64,000 bases of DNA from Bordetella parapertussis (lineage in GTDB: Bacteria; Bacteroidota; Bacteroidia; Chitinophagales; Chitinophagaceae), in assembly GCA_943331005.2 (NCBI GenBank), contig CALQJX020000003.1:62001-126000 (forward strand), written 5' to 3'. This document shows positions 29,079 through 38,082 of the stretch, in pieces. A program made the position numbers and the translations under genes. How positions within the stretch are numbered: the stretch's first letter is position 1; every line of letters begins with the position of its first letter. The notes beneath the pieces were generated by a model that saw only the letters and a program-made list of their open reading frames with translations, was not told where the DNA came from and did no database searches.

Positions 29079-29092
29079 ATGTGAGACATTGG

Positions 29093-29140
29093 TTATTATG
29101 CAAAAAGGGGACTCAAATGAGTCTCCTTTTTGCATAATAA
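29093..29140. terminator. Strong bidirectional terminator hairpin
   Basis: 22-bp arms (29093-29114 and 29119-29140) with one G-T wobble and a 4-base loop. An A5 run lies in the left arm and a T5 run in the right, so it can work on both strands. It separates the convergent Ig-repeat and M28 peptidase genes. Confidence 0.85.
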
Positions 29141-29161
29141 TTCATCTTTGTAAAAGTTCTA

Positions 29162-30739
29162 TTACCTTCTGTAACTATCAGGTGCAGGATTAACCTTTGG
29201 CAAAGGCTTCCTAGGCAGTTGCTCGTCGCGCATAGCAGTGTGATAAACAAAAGAAGCGATAATTACTGATGCCTGCATCAGATCATTGGCACTGGCTCGG
29301 TCATAAGAATCCATATTGGTGTGATGGGTACGAGTTCCGTATTCCAAAGGGTCCTGTATGAACTGGAATCCGGGTATGCCCACTTCATCAAAAGAAATAT
29401 GATCGGTAGATCCTGTGTTCCTGATAGTGACATTTGCAGCCCCCAGATCTTTGAAAGGAGCCAGCCAGCTTTCAAAGATCGGACGGATCTCATCATTCTC
29501 CTGCAGGTAAATGCCTCTTATCTTTCCACCTCCATTGTCCAGATTGTAATAGGCCGACACTTTCTGATGCTCTGGTTTCAGTTTCATAGTGAGCCTATCC
29601 GCAAAATGTTTCTTCACATACCCTCTGGAGCCCAATAATCCCTGCTCTTCCCCACTCCACAATGCGATGCGAATGGTGCGGCGCGGTTTCACACCTATGG
29701 CCTTTAATATGCGCACAGCTTCCATCATTACTACGGTACCTGTACCATTGTCTGTTGCGCCGGTAGATGCATGCCAGCTATCCATATGGGCACCAAGCAT
29801 CACCAACTCCGAACCCAATGCAGGATCTGTACCCGGAATTTCGGCAACTACATTATATTCAGTTGTATCTTCGGTAAGGAAGGTGGTACGGGTATCTAGT
29901 TCCAGCGACACCTTTTTTCCTGCCTCTATGAGCCTGCCCAATACCCCCAGGTGTTCGCTTCCCATTTCCAGTTCGGGCAACACTGTTTTTGCATCCAATT
30001 TACGCGAAGACCCGTTCGATGTAAAAACAGTTCCCATTGTACCCCTTCCTCCACTCAGCACCGCAATAGCACCTTCTTCCAAAAGGAAGGAATCTATCTG
30101 AGGTCTAAGATTTACCCTTGGTTTAGCAGGCTGTGGTTTCTTCTGACTGAGATTGGTCACCGCATCATCGGCATGCGGATCGAAGTCCATTTTACTCAAT
30201 TCTTCATCTGTCAGCCTTTTGGCATCAGCGGTAAAGTTTGGCCTTGCTTCGTTATTAAGCGTAGATAGTACTATTATTTTACCATTCAGTTTGCCGGCAT
30301 ATTTAGCCATATCATCTATACTTTCTATCCTCACCAGTGCGGCATCACCTTTCACCAATCCGTTGGTTCCGGGAGTCCAGGCTCTTGGCACAGCAATTAG
30401 CGGCTGATAATAGGGGGCCGTCATAGCCACATAACTCTTGTTTATCTCCCACCCTTTTCCAAAACCGCCCCACCTTTCTATCTGCACATTCTTCATGCCC
30501 CAGCCTTTCAGTTTCTTCGAAGCCCAAGCTTCGGCATTCTTCATACCCTCAGATCCTGTTAGTCTAGGTCCATTCACATCAGTAAGCTCAAAGAGGGTCT
30601 GCATAACTTTTGAGTTACCAAAACCTTCTTTTTTGATGAGCATGATCGTATGTATATCTACTTTTTCCTGCTTGTCCCCCTTAAAAGACATACTCCAGAC
30701 CGCAATTCCCAGCAACAGGTAACCTCTAAAGTTTTTCAT
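29162..30739 (-). CDS. M28 family zinc aminopeptidase, exported
   Basis: 525 residues with an N-terminal hydrophobic signal (RGYLLLGIAVWSMSF). A protease-associated (PA) insert lies at about 130-250, and the M28 catalytic core follows. Visible zinc and catalytic residues are His318 and Asp320 in MLGAHMDSWH, Asp330 in GATDNGTGTVV, the Glu pair in WSGEEQGLLGS, Asp in YYNLDNGGG, and His in GSTDHISFDEVGIPG. Expected to remove N-terminal residues from peptides in the periplasm or outside. Convergent with the Ig-repeat gene and followed by the shared terminator. There is no T9SS sorting domain, unlike the M28 enzyme at 40848. Confidence 0.92.
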   Translation of the reverse strand: MKNFRGYLLLGIAVWSMSFKGDKQEKVDIHTIMLIKKEGFGNSKVMQTLFELTDVNGPRLTGSEGMKNAEAWASKKLKGWGMKNVQIERWGGFGKGWEINKSYVAMTAPYYQPLIAVPRAWTPGTNGLVKGDAALVRIESIDDMAKYAGKLNGKIIVLSTLNNEARPNFTADAKRLTDEELSKMDFDPHADDAVTNLSQKKPQPAKPRVNLRPQIDSFLLEEGAIAVLSGGRGTMGTVFTSNGSSRKLDAKTVLPELEMGSEHLGVLGRLIEAGKKVSLELDTRTTFLTEDTTEYNVVAEIPGTDPALGSELVMLGAHMDSWHASTGATDNGTGTVVMMEAVRILKAIGVKPRRTIRIALWSGEEQGLLGSRGYVKKHFADRLTMKLKPEHQKVSAYYNLDNGGGKIRGIYLQENDEIRPIFESWLAPFKDLGAANVTIRNTGSTDHISFDEVGIPGFQFIQDPLEYGTRTHHTNMDSYDRASANDLMQASVIIASFVYHTAMRDEQLPRKPLPKVNPAPDSYRR

Positions 30740-30874
30740 ATTTATACTAAAGATAAGAGCCGAAAATAGGCAAAAAGTACATAAACGATAATAAACCCAT
30801 TAAAACCATCCATAAACTAAGTCTATTATAGCCTGTTTAGCAGTGATTTAGATTAAATTATGCGGGCAATACTA

Positions 30875-30902
30875 TTGCGGTTGAATAATTTTTATATCTT
30901 CG
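30875..30902 (+). promoter_or_regulatory. Probable promoter of the Pro/Ala/Lys-rich protein gene
   Basis: TTG (30875-30877), 17 bases, TATCTTCG (30895-30902), one base off the -7 consensus. It lies 19 bases before the ATG. Confidence 0.35.
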
Positions 30903-30921
30903 CTATCACAAAAGGAAACTT

Positions 30922-31653
30922 ATGACTAAGATTTTTGTCCCATTATTTGTTGTGGCCACTATGGTTTTTGGCACCGCGAACGCACAAAAACCTGCTCCGG
31001 CCGTAAAAAAAGTGGCTCCGCCAGTGAACAAAATGCCTGTGCCGGTTGCAAGGCCTATAGTTCCTGTAGCAAAACCTGCTGCACCATCAGTGAAAACCGA
31101 AACTCCGGTTGTAGCCAAGCCTGCACCAACACCGGCTCCTGCTCCAAAACCAGTAGCTCCGGTTGCTAAACCAGAAGCACCAAAACCAGCTCCGGTTGCA
31201 GTAAAACCAACTCCGGCTCCAAAGCCTGTTGCACCTGTTGCTGCAAAACCAACACCGGCACCAAAAGCAGCTACAATTACAAAAGCTCCTGTAAAGAAAA
31301 CTGCAACAACTAAAACTAAAGCTAAAAAAGCAGTTGCTACTCCTGTAGCTCAGCCAGCACCTATGCCAGCTGAGAACATGGCTACACCATCTGCTCCTAA
31401 AACTGTAACCCGCGTTATAGAAGAAGAAGTAACTACTAATGAAACTGAAAGCAGCAATGCACCATCAGGTTCTTACCACAGCATCAACAACTGCACATGC
31501 TATAAGAACGCATCTGATGACATCGCTCCATGGAAATACAGGAACAGGCGTTACTACAGGTATAACTATACCATGGAACACTACAAAAACCACAAAAAAC
31601 ATAGCAACAATTGCTGCAGCGGCCATAAGAACCATGGTCATTCCTGCCACTAA
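30922..31653 (+). CDS. Exported Pro/Ala/Lys-rich low-complexity protein with Cys/His-rich tail
   Basis: 243 residues. Signal peptide (MTKIFVPLFVVATMVFGTANA), then about 130 residues of Pro-Ala-Val-Lys repeats (PAPKPVAPVAKPEAPKPAP style), an extended linker resembling the Pro-rich part of TonB. A spacer with EEEVTTNETES follows, and then a basic, aromatic tail with four to five Cys and many His (NNCTCYKNASDD, RNRRYYRYNYTMEHYKNH, CCSGHKNHGHSCH). No catalytic domain. The tail suggests metal binding or interaction with anionic surface material, which is inference. Monocistronic, flanked by its own promoter and terminator. Confidence 0.72.
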   Translation: MTKIFVPLFVVATMVFGTANAQKPAPAVKKVAPPVNKMPVPVARPIVPVAKPAAPSVKTETPVVAKPAPTPAPAPKPVAPVAKPEAPKPAPVAVKPTPAPKPVAPVAAKPTPAPKAATITKAPVKKTATTKTKAKKAVATPVAQPAPMPAENMATPSAPKTVTRVIEEEVTTNETESSNAPSGSYHSINNCTCYKNASDDIAPWKYRNRRYYRYNYTMEHYKNHKKHSNNCCSGHKNHGHSCH

Positions 31654-31672
31654 TATTTGCTGAAAATATTTT

Positions 31673-31709
31673 AAAAAAAACTCTGGTATTCCCTACCAGA
31701 GTTTTTTTT
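31673..31709 (+). terminator. Rho-independent terminator after the Pro-rich protein
   Basis: Stem AAACTCTGGTA/TACCAGAGTTT with a 5-base loop, continued by a T8 tract on the right and A8 on the left. 20 bases after the stop codon. Confidence 0.85.
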
Positions 31710-31773
31710 ATAAAGTCTATACTGCAAATTGTTAATACTTTTATTCTACACAATTATTATTGCAGATAGGTTT

Positions 31774-31781
31774 TACATTTG
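31774..31781 (+). promoter_or_regulatory. -7 promoter element (TACATTTG) for the rhomboid gene
   Basis: Perfect TAnnTTTG 26 bases before the rhomboid ATG. No -33 TTG at suitable spacing. Confidence 0.3.
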
Positions 31782-31807
31782 AACATAAATAGAACTTAGA
31801 TCGATCA

Positions 31808-32395
31808 ATGATAGTTATAATAACGGTAGTAATAACGGTACTCATTTCTATGGCTGCATTCAACAATGAAGCTTTGGCCAACAAGCTGATATTGTGGCCA
31901 CGCTACATGGACTCCCCACAGGAATATTATCGGCTACTCACTTCAGGCTTCATTCATGCCGACTGGAACCACCTTATATTTAATATGATATCACTCTACT
32001 TTATTGGTAGCAGTGCAGAGTATATTCTGGGTATGGGTTTCCTCACCCTCTATCTTACCGGTATCATTATTTCATCCCTACCCTCTTTCCTCAAACACAG
32101 GAATAATTCTTATTACAGATCATTAGGTGCATCAGGCGGTGTGGCTTCAGTAATGTTTTTCTTCATCTATTTTGCACCGTGGAGCAAGCTCTATATCATT
32201 TTCCTGCCTATAGGCATACCTGCAATAATATTCGGGGTGCTGTATCTGATTTACGAAGCCTATATGGCAAAAAAAGGAGGTGGCTATATGAACCATGATG
32301 CCCACTTCTGGGGCGCAGTATATGGCCTGGCTTATGCATTGGTCATAGACCCCACACATGGCAAGCTGTTCATAAACTCTATCATGAATCCTTAA
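31808..32395 (+). CDS. Rhomboid-family intramembrane serine protease
   Basis: 195 residues, compact six-helix rhomboid. Catalytic Ser109 lies in SLGASGGVASV and His166 in HDAHFWGAVYG. The helix-2 motif GFIHADWNHLIFNM provides the oxyanion His and Asn. Cleaves transmembrane substrates within the membrane; substrate unknown. It has its own -7 element and converges on tilS, 13 bases apart. Confidence 0.9.
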   Translation: MIVIITVVITVLISMAAFNNEALANKLILWPRYMDSPQEYYRLLTSGFIHADWNHLIFNMISLYFIGSSAEYILGMGFLTLYLTGIIISSLPSFLKHRNNSYYRSLGASGGVASVMFFFIYFAPWSKLYIIFLPIGIPAIIFGVLYLIYEAYMAKKGGGYMNHDAHFWGAVYGLAYALVIDPTHGKLFINSIMNP

Positions 32396-32408
32396 AAATC
32401 AGAAAGTT

Positions 32409-33746
32409 TTATCTGGGCTTGCGGGTCACAACCAGTACTTTTTGAGTAGCAGACTTCACTCTGAAACGCTCATCGAGTCGCATTCCGCAAACCCAAACAA
32501 TTCGTTTGTTGCATTCCAGCACCCAAACGCGTTCTTTTTCGTGTAGCGGCACTTTTGCATCTATAAGTATTCTGCTAACTTTTTTCTTCTTCATACCCAT
32601 TCCCAATGGGTAGAGATAATCTCCTATACGCCATTTGCGCAATACCAAAGGAAAACCAACAGCATCCAGATCCAGAAATGCTTTATCCGAATCTGATGGA
32701 ATTTCTGATGGCTTGTCGGCAATCGCAAAAGAGTAAACAAAATCTGTAGTATCTACTACAGCCGTGTTTTCTTCTATCTGAATCAGATCTGCCTCCTCCG
32801 TAGCAAGCGTAGTAACGATCAGAAAATCACGGTTGCGGATAACTCTATGTGTAGCCGATGACACATAACGCCCTGTATCAGCAGTAAGCAGGCTCAGCAC
32901 GTCGGTCAACTGAGATGAATGAAACCCGAAAGGCAATAGCAGCTCATAACATATAGTAGCCAACGGACTACGTTTGATCAGCTTACGCACAGGTATGTAA
33001 TGATCCTTTCCTCTTTGCTCTATCAGCTGTTTGCGTTCTGATGCTATGGCACTATTATACAATTCCTCTGCTTCACCAAACCTCTTAATACTCTGATTTA
33101 CGTGCCCTACCATATCGGGGAATAACTGTTCTGCAGCAGGCACTACCTGATGCCTGATTGCATTGCGCAAATAATCATCGGAACTATTAGAGGCATCTTC
33201 TCTATAAGGCACGTTCTCGGCAGCACAATAAGCAGCTATCTGCACTCTGGTTGCAAATAACAATGGTCTTATAATATTGCCCCTTTCAGGCAAAATACCA
33301 TGCAGCCCCTGTATACCCGTACCTCTGAAGAGGTTCATGAGCAGGGTCTCCACATTATCGTTGGCATGGTGTGCGGTTGCTATGCGTGCATAACCTCCTT
33401 CTTTCCTCACCTGCTCAAACCAATCATACCTCAGCTTTCTGGCGGTTTCCTGTGTTCCCTTCTTCCATTCTGCCGACTTCTTCTTTGTTTCAAAACGGAC
33501 ACTATGGAATGGAACATTGTTTTCTGTACACCAACTGCGCACCAGCGCTTCGTCCATATCAGATTCCTGCCCCCTGAGGCCAAAATTGCAATGAGCAACG
33601 CCAAAAGAAATGCCACTGTTACTGAACAAATTGGCCAGCACCATAGAATCTACACCACCGCTCACAGCCAGCAATATACTACCACCTTGCAACGCGGGAA
33701 AAGTTACCGACCAATGCGCACGAAATTCCTGAAGAAGATCACTCAA
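32409..33746 (-). CDS. tilS: tRNA(Ile)-lysidine synthase TilS
   Basis: Adds lysine to C34 of tRNA-Ile(CAU) so it reads AUA. 445 residues. The ATP-pyrophosphatase loop is LLAVSGGVDSMVLANLF, with SGGVDS at 29-34. Other family marks: NFGLRGQESDMDEALV, ATAHHANDNVETLLMNLFRG, and the TilS C-terminal domain with PLGMGMKKKKVSRILIDAKV. Essential in most bacteria. Lies 25 bases downstream of the TPR gene and probably shares its promoter. Confidence 0.95.
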   Translation of the reverse strand: MSDLLQEFRAHWSVTFPALQGGSILLAVSGGVDSMVLANLFSNSGISFGVAHCNFGLRGQESDMDEALVRSWCTENNVPFHSVRFETKKKSAEWKKGTQETARKLRYDWFEQVRKEGGYARIATAHHANDNVETLLMNLFRGTGIQGLHGILPERGNIIRPLLFATRVQIAAYCAAENVPYREDASNSSDDYLRNAIRHQVVPAAEQLFPDMVGHVNQSIKRFGEAEELYNSAIASERKQLIEQRGKDHYIPVRKLIKRSPLATICYELLLPFGFHSSQLTDVLSLLTADTGRYVSSATHRVIRNRDFLIVTTLATEEADLIQIEENTAVVDTTDFVYSFAIADKPSEIPSDSDKAFLDLDAVGFPLVLRKWRIGDYLYPLGMGMKKKKVSRILIDAKVPLHEKERVWVLECNKRIVWVCGMRLDERFRVKSATQKVLVVTRKPR

Positions 33747-33771
33747 AACTATTCTGTATTAGGTATACTGA

Positions 33772-34086
33772 TCAATAAACAAGGTCCTCATAGGCTCCCT
33801 GCAATTCATTATAACTGTGCATATCCCTGGCTGTCTTTGCTTCGGCCATACCCTGCTCATATATCTTTATAGCTTCTTGCTGTGCACCTGTCCTTTCCAG
33901 CAACTTACCCAAATGATAATAGGTAGCCACATAATGCACATCATTGGTTAGATTGGTCTCAAAATAACGACGCGCCAGTTCTTCGTCACCGGCTTTCACA
34001 TACTCAAGTGCCAGCGCATGATTCAGAAAACAATCCTTCGGACTACTCTCCAGAAACTTCAATAATTTCTCTATTCTCTCTGTCAT
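33772..34086 (-). CDS. Small tetratricopeptide-repeat protein
   Basis: 104 residues forming about two to three TPR units (HALALEYVKAGDEELARRYF, VATYYHLGKLLERTGAQQEA). No signal peptide, so cytosolic. Usually a protein-protein interaction scaffold; partner unknown. First gene of the pair with tilS. A good promoter lies 31 bases upstream. Confidence 0.82.
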   Translation of the reverse strand: MTERIEKLLKFLESSPKDCFLNHALALEYVKAGDEELARRYFETNLTNDVHYVATYYHLGKLLERTGAQQEAIKIYEQGMAEAKTARDMHSYNELQGAYEDLVY

Positions 34087-34117
34087 ACTATAGCATGCAC
34101 TCTTTTATAATGGTTTG

Positions 34118-34151
34118 CAAATTTAGGCAGGTAAAAGGAATTCTTTCCAAA
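34118..34151 (-). promoter_or_regulatory. Bacteroidota promoter for TPR-tilS
   Basis: On the minus strand TTTG (34151-34148), 22 bases, then a perfect TAAATTTG (34125-34118). 31 bases from the TPR ATG. Confidence 0.5.
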
Positions 34152-34261
34152 GGATTTGATATTAGCAGGAATCGGATAAACCCTGCAGGAAATAAGAATA
34201 AAATTAACAACATTTACAGGATCGTTTTGCTACTTTCACACATCGCACTTCGCCCCATATA

Positions 34262-35647
34262 ATGAACAGGAAACAACTGAAATGGCGCTTATACTATTAT
34301 TGGCAGTATTTCCCGTTTACCATCAATACCTTGTTGTATGTGGTAGCCGGCTGGCTTTCCTTCAAACTACTTTATAAGCCTGTACCCAAGGGCGATTACC
34401 CTTCCCCCTTCATTCCATTTATTATACTGATGGGCAAACTGACCTTCTGGTTCATCATAGCCCTGATATTATTATCCATGTTCAGCACACTGGCCAGCTA
34501 CTTCTATTACACCTGGCTCAAAGAACGCAAAAACATATCGCTGAAAGTAGATTTCAGTACAGAAACAGGCAGTGGTAAAAAGAACAAACTATACCTCACT
34601 GCCCAACTGGATGGTGTTTTTCGTCCGATACTTGGGTTTATAAAAGGCAGGCTCTACTATGATGATAATGTAATGACCGATTCTTTTGCTTTACTTACAG
34701 ACAAACGAAAACCACAAAGTCTGCGTAGGTCTGCTATTTCGGGCAGAAGCAGACTCTATCTGCCGGACATTAAGGAATATGACCTGAAAGGGGGCTTCAT
34801 CTACTTCCAGGATATGCTGCATATATTCTCTTTGGCAGCTGCACAGTCTGTAACCGGGCATTTCTACCAGCCACCGGTTATTAATGGCACTCACGACGAA
34901 GAAGTATACCCTAAAAAGACGGAGAACATGGACGTACGTATAGAACAACTGCGCCGTGTGGAAGGAGAATACCTGAACTATAAAGATTTTGAGAGCGGTG
35001 ACGATGTGCGCCGTATAGTTTGGAAAGTATATGCCAAAAACAGAGAACTGGTGGTGCGCGTACCCGAAATGTATGAACCCTATGCTTCACATCTCTATTT
35101 CCATGCTTCCTTCTTTGCTACGTTGAAAAAACAATGGCTAAATGATGGTTACAGCAGAGAAATGTTGAATTATTATAAGAACTGCATTTATACCATCTAC
35201 GATACCCTCTCTAAGAAAGAATGGGAAATGTGCTATATCCCTGATCAGTCATTTAATTTACCTGATCAAATGACCGAACAGGAGAAGACGGCAAGAACTA
35301 TCAGCAACAGTACCTGGCATACCGACCGGTCATTGAAAGAATATTTCAACCCGAGAACCGGAGCAGTACTATGCATTTCTTCATTTGTAGACATAGAGGA
35401 GCTGGAGGAACTACTGGAACGATGTGATGCAGCTACAGTTGTATATTTCGTTAAAACATCAGGAGTCTTACGATCATTTGCACCATTGCGCTGGCTCAGC
35501 AGGATACTGTTTTTGCCCCCTCAGGACAGGCTCTCCCGCCTCAGAGCTAGCTGGGCCTTCTCACCCATGAGATTGAATGTGCAGAAAAGAGAAAAACAGA
35601 TAGAAGCCATACTGAACAGATCAGCTGTAAATTGGGGTGTGATCTGA
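34262..35647 (+). CDS. DUF58-domain membrane protein
   Basis: 461 residues. Two N-terminal transmembrane helices (about 20-38 and 52-78) are followed by a large soluble part. The DUF58 core is recognised by DFESGDDVRRIVWKVYAKNR and ELVVRVPEMYEPY. DUF58 proteins usually pair with MoxR ATPases and von Willebrand-type proteins; none of these lies next to it here. Function unknown, possibly cell-envelope homeostasis. Followed at 35766 by a terminator. Confidence 0.82.
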   Translation: MNRKQLKWRLYYYWQYFPFTINTLLYVVAGWLSFKLLYKPVPKGDYPSPFIPFIILMGKLTFWFIIALILLSMFSTLASYFYYTWLKERKNISLKVDFSTETGSGKKNKLYLTAQLDGVFRPILGFIKGRLYYDDNVMTDSFALLTDKRKPQSLRRSAISGRSRLYLPDIKEYDLKGGFIYFQDMLHIFSLAAAQSVTGHFYQPPVINGTHDEEVYPKKTENMDVRIEQLRRVEGEYLNYKDFESGDDVRRIVWKVYAKNRELVVRVPEMYEPYASHLYFHASFFATLKKQWLNDGYSREMLNYYKNCIYTIYDTLSKKEWEMCYIPDQSFNLPDQMTEQEKTARTISNSTWHTDRSLKEYFNPRTGAVLCISSFVDIEELEELLERCDAATVVYFVKTSGVLRSFAPLRWLSRILFLPPQDRLSRLRASWAFSPMRLNVQKREKQIEAILNRSAVNWGVI

Positions 35648-35965
35648 TCTTCGTTTTAAATGCAATAAATAAATATACCACTAAATACTAACATTCGGAT
35701 AATAATACACGCCTCTACAGTTACGCTGATAATGTGATAAAACAGTGAACAATGAGGATCAATTGATGACCCCACTTCTGTGGGGTCATTTTTGTTTACA
35801 AAAACAATTTAGAGCACAATTTTCATACAACTTATCCGAAATACACATAACATAAATTAAATACGAGAACTATCCTAACGTTTCCGAATAAATAAACGTC
35901 TTAGTAAAAGGCAAGAACACATACAATACGAACTGAATTTATTTTACAATAAAAAACAAACAGTT
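35648..35965. other. 318-bp spacer between the DUF58 gene and the tandem Ig-repeat genes
   Basis: No gene is supported here. It holds the terminator at 35766-35793 and then an AT-rich leader for the next gene. I see no TAnnTTTG element between the terminator and the ATG at 35966. Confidence 0.5.
35766..35793 (+). terminator. Rho-independent terminator downstream of the DUF58 gene
   Basis: Stem ATGACCCCA/TGGGGTCAT with a 6-base loop followed by a T-rich tail (T5). Confidence 0.85.
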
Positions 35966-37867
35966 ATGAGAAAATTATTGACATTAGCTATGATCATGGT
36001 AGCTACATTTGCAGCCACGAGCACCTATGCGGCTATATGGGGTTCGCTTAGTGTTTGTGTAGGTGGCACGTCTACCCTTTTCCCTGATTCTGCTTCAACT
36101 GGTACATGGAGCAGCAGCAACGTAGCTGTGGCAACAATTGGCTCATCAACCGGCCTCACTACCGGTGTTGCTGCAGGCACCTGCATCATCAGCTGGAATG
36201 GCTCACTTGGTTTATCTACTGCTGTTTTTACTGTAAATCCGGCACCAGGTGCTATTGGCGGAGGAACAACGCCTATTTGTATAGGTGCTACAACTACACT
36301 TACCAACCCTGTAATCGGTGGCTCATGGAGCAGTAGTCCTACCATTATTGCTACAGTTGGTATTGCGACCGGCATAGTTACCGGTGTTAATGGCGGCACA
36401 GCAAATATTTATTACTCTGTAGGAACCGGCGCAGGCTGCTTTGCAACCAAAGTTGTAACAGTAAACCCTGCAGGAGCAGACACTATTACCGGTACTACTT
36501 CGGTATGTGCAGGCAGCAGCATTACACTTTCCTCTACAGTAGGTGGCGGCACGTGGAGCAGCAGCAGTACAGGTATCGCTACAGTTAGCGGATCTGGCGT
36601 TGTTACCGGTGTAGCAGCTGGCACTGTAACAATTACACATACTACTACCGGCTCTTGCGGCACTATTACCGCTACTCGTGTAATAACTGTAACAACTACA
36701 ACTTCTCCGGGCACTATTACTGGCTCAACTACGCTTACAGCGGGTAGCACTTCATATCTCTACAATTCAGTTTCAGGCGGCACATGGAGCAGCAGCACCA
36801 CATCAGTTGCAACTATAGGCGCAACAACCGGCTTCCTTACTGCCGTTGCCAGCGGCACTGCAGTGATCACTTATACCAAAACAGGTTGCAGTGGTCCGGC
36901 ATCTACTTATACTACAGTAACTGTAACCAGCCCTAACTGTATCTCTGGCGATGTTTTATTCACTGGCCCTACACATTACGGTTCGGTTAAAGTATGGCTT
37001 ATCAAATACAATCCGGCTACCCACATCCTTTCAGCTTGCGATTCTACCTATGCATATGCTTCAGGCACAAGCGCTCATTACTCGTTCTGCGGCATGAGCA
37101 CAGACTCTTTCCGAGTAAAAGCTGCTACTAACGATTCTGCATTTACTACTACAGGATATACGCCTACATACCACACTGCAAGCACTTACTGGAACTCAGC
37201 AACTGTTATCTATCACGTAGCCGGCACAAACGATATCAACAAAAACATCACTATGGGTTACGGTACAGTTACTGCCGGCCTTGGCTTTATAGCCGGCGAT
37301 GTTACTACAGGTGCTAATAAAGGAACTGCAGGTATACCGGCAGTTGGTATGCTTATCTATTGTGTGAATATATCTACTGGTGCTATTCTGCAACAGACCT
37401 ATACCAATGCGCTCGGACATTATTCTTTCAGCAACCTTCCAATGGGCGAACCATTCAGGATCTATCCTGAACAGATCAATTACAACACAACAGCATACCC
37501 TCCTATTGTGCTTACTTCTTCCAACCCTACTATGATGTCTGCAAGTTTCATACAGCACACTTTATCTATGACCATTACACCGATCACTACAGGCATCATC
37601 AATACTTCAGCATCAGCTGCAGGTATCACCCTGTATCCTAACCCTACTTCATCTGTATTGAATATAGAATGGAGCAACCTAAACAACACTACAGCAGAAA
37701 TTTCCATAACAGATATTACCGGCCGCGAGATCATGAAAACAACAACCGCAATAACACAAGCAAATGGTACAGCCCCTTTAAACCTTTCAGGCTTAACCAA
37801 AGGCATCTATATGATCAGCATAAAGGCCAACGGTGTTAATTACAATAACAAAATTCAGATCCAGTAA
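35966..37867 (+). CDS. Ig-like (BIG2-type) repeat T9SS protein, tandem copy 1
   Basis: 633 residues: signal peptide (1-23, ending STYAA), four BIG2-like repeats (24-324) with GGTWSSS..ATI and G.VTG.AAGT cores, two tandem CnaB/carboxypeptidase-regulatory-like modules (about 325-545), and a type A T9SS sorting domain (about 553-633, ITLYPNPTSSVLNIEW). The tandem modules show KVWLIKYNPATHILSACDS, SFCGMSTDSFRVKAA, GFIAGDVTTGANKGTAGIPA and a terminal FIQHTL. They match almost residue for residue those of the downstream neighbour, and more loosely those of the protein at 1092. A clear gene duplication. Predicted to be surface-exposed; function unknown. Confidence 0.86.
   Translation: MRKLLTLAMIMVATFAATSTYAAIWGSLSVCVGGTSTLFPDSASTGTWSSSNVAVATIGSSTGLTTGVAAGTCIISWNGSLGLSTAVFTVNPAPGAIGGGTTPICIGATTTLTNPVIGGSWSSSPTIIATVGIATGIVTGVNGGTANIYYSVGTGAGCFATKVVTVNPAGADTITGTTSVCAGSSITLSSTVGGGTWSSSSTGIATVSGSGVVTGVAAGTVTITHTTTGSCGTITATRVITVTTTTSPGTITGSTTLTAGSTSYLYNSVSGGTWSSSTTSVATIGATTGFLTAVASGTAVITYTKTGCSGPASTYTTVTVTSPNCISGDVLFTGPTHYGSVKVWLIKYNPATHILSACDSTYAYASGTSAHYSFCGMSTDSFRVKAATNDSAFTTTGYTPTYHTASTYWNSATVIYHVAGTNDINKNITMGYGTVTAGLGFIAGDVTTGANKGTAGIPAVGMLIYCVNISTGAILQQTYTNALGHYSFSNLPMGEPFRIYPEQINYNTTAYPPIVLTSSNPTMMSASFIQHTLSMTITPITTGIINTSASAAGITLYPNPTSSVLNIEWSNLNNTTAEISITDITGREIMKTTTAITQANGTAPLNLSGLTKGIYMISIKANGVNYNNKIQIQ
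36035..36936 (+). repeat. Four tandem BIG2-like protein repeats, copy 1
   Basis: In-frame units of about 220-235 bp. The codons for GTWSSS are nearly identical between units (GGCAC.TGGAGCAGCAGC). Boundaries approximate. Confidence 0.7.
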
Positions 37868-37890
37868 TCAGTTCTGTTTTTGTCAATCGC

Positions 37891-37922
37891 ACAAAACGTC
37901 CCTGAACTCAGGGACGTTTTGT
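37891..37922 (+). terminator. Terminator between the tandem Ig-repeat genes
   Basis: 15-base palindromic arms around ACAAAACGTCCCTGA, ending in GTTTTGT, 23 bases after the stop codon. The T tract is short and lies inside the stem. Confidence 0.75.
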
Positions 37923-38082
37923 ATTTCATTAATTACCTGAACATTACAATTAACAACTACTAATAATTGTTCACTTTCTAACCAATATTATTTTCTATAA
38001 TTCCTCACATCTCATTATCTTCGCCCGTCATTATTACTGTTAACCTAAACCAAATCTTTAACAGTAAAAAATCAGTAATTTC

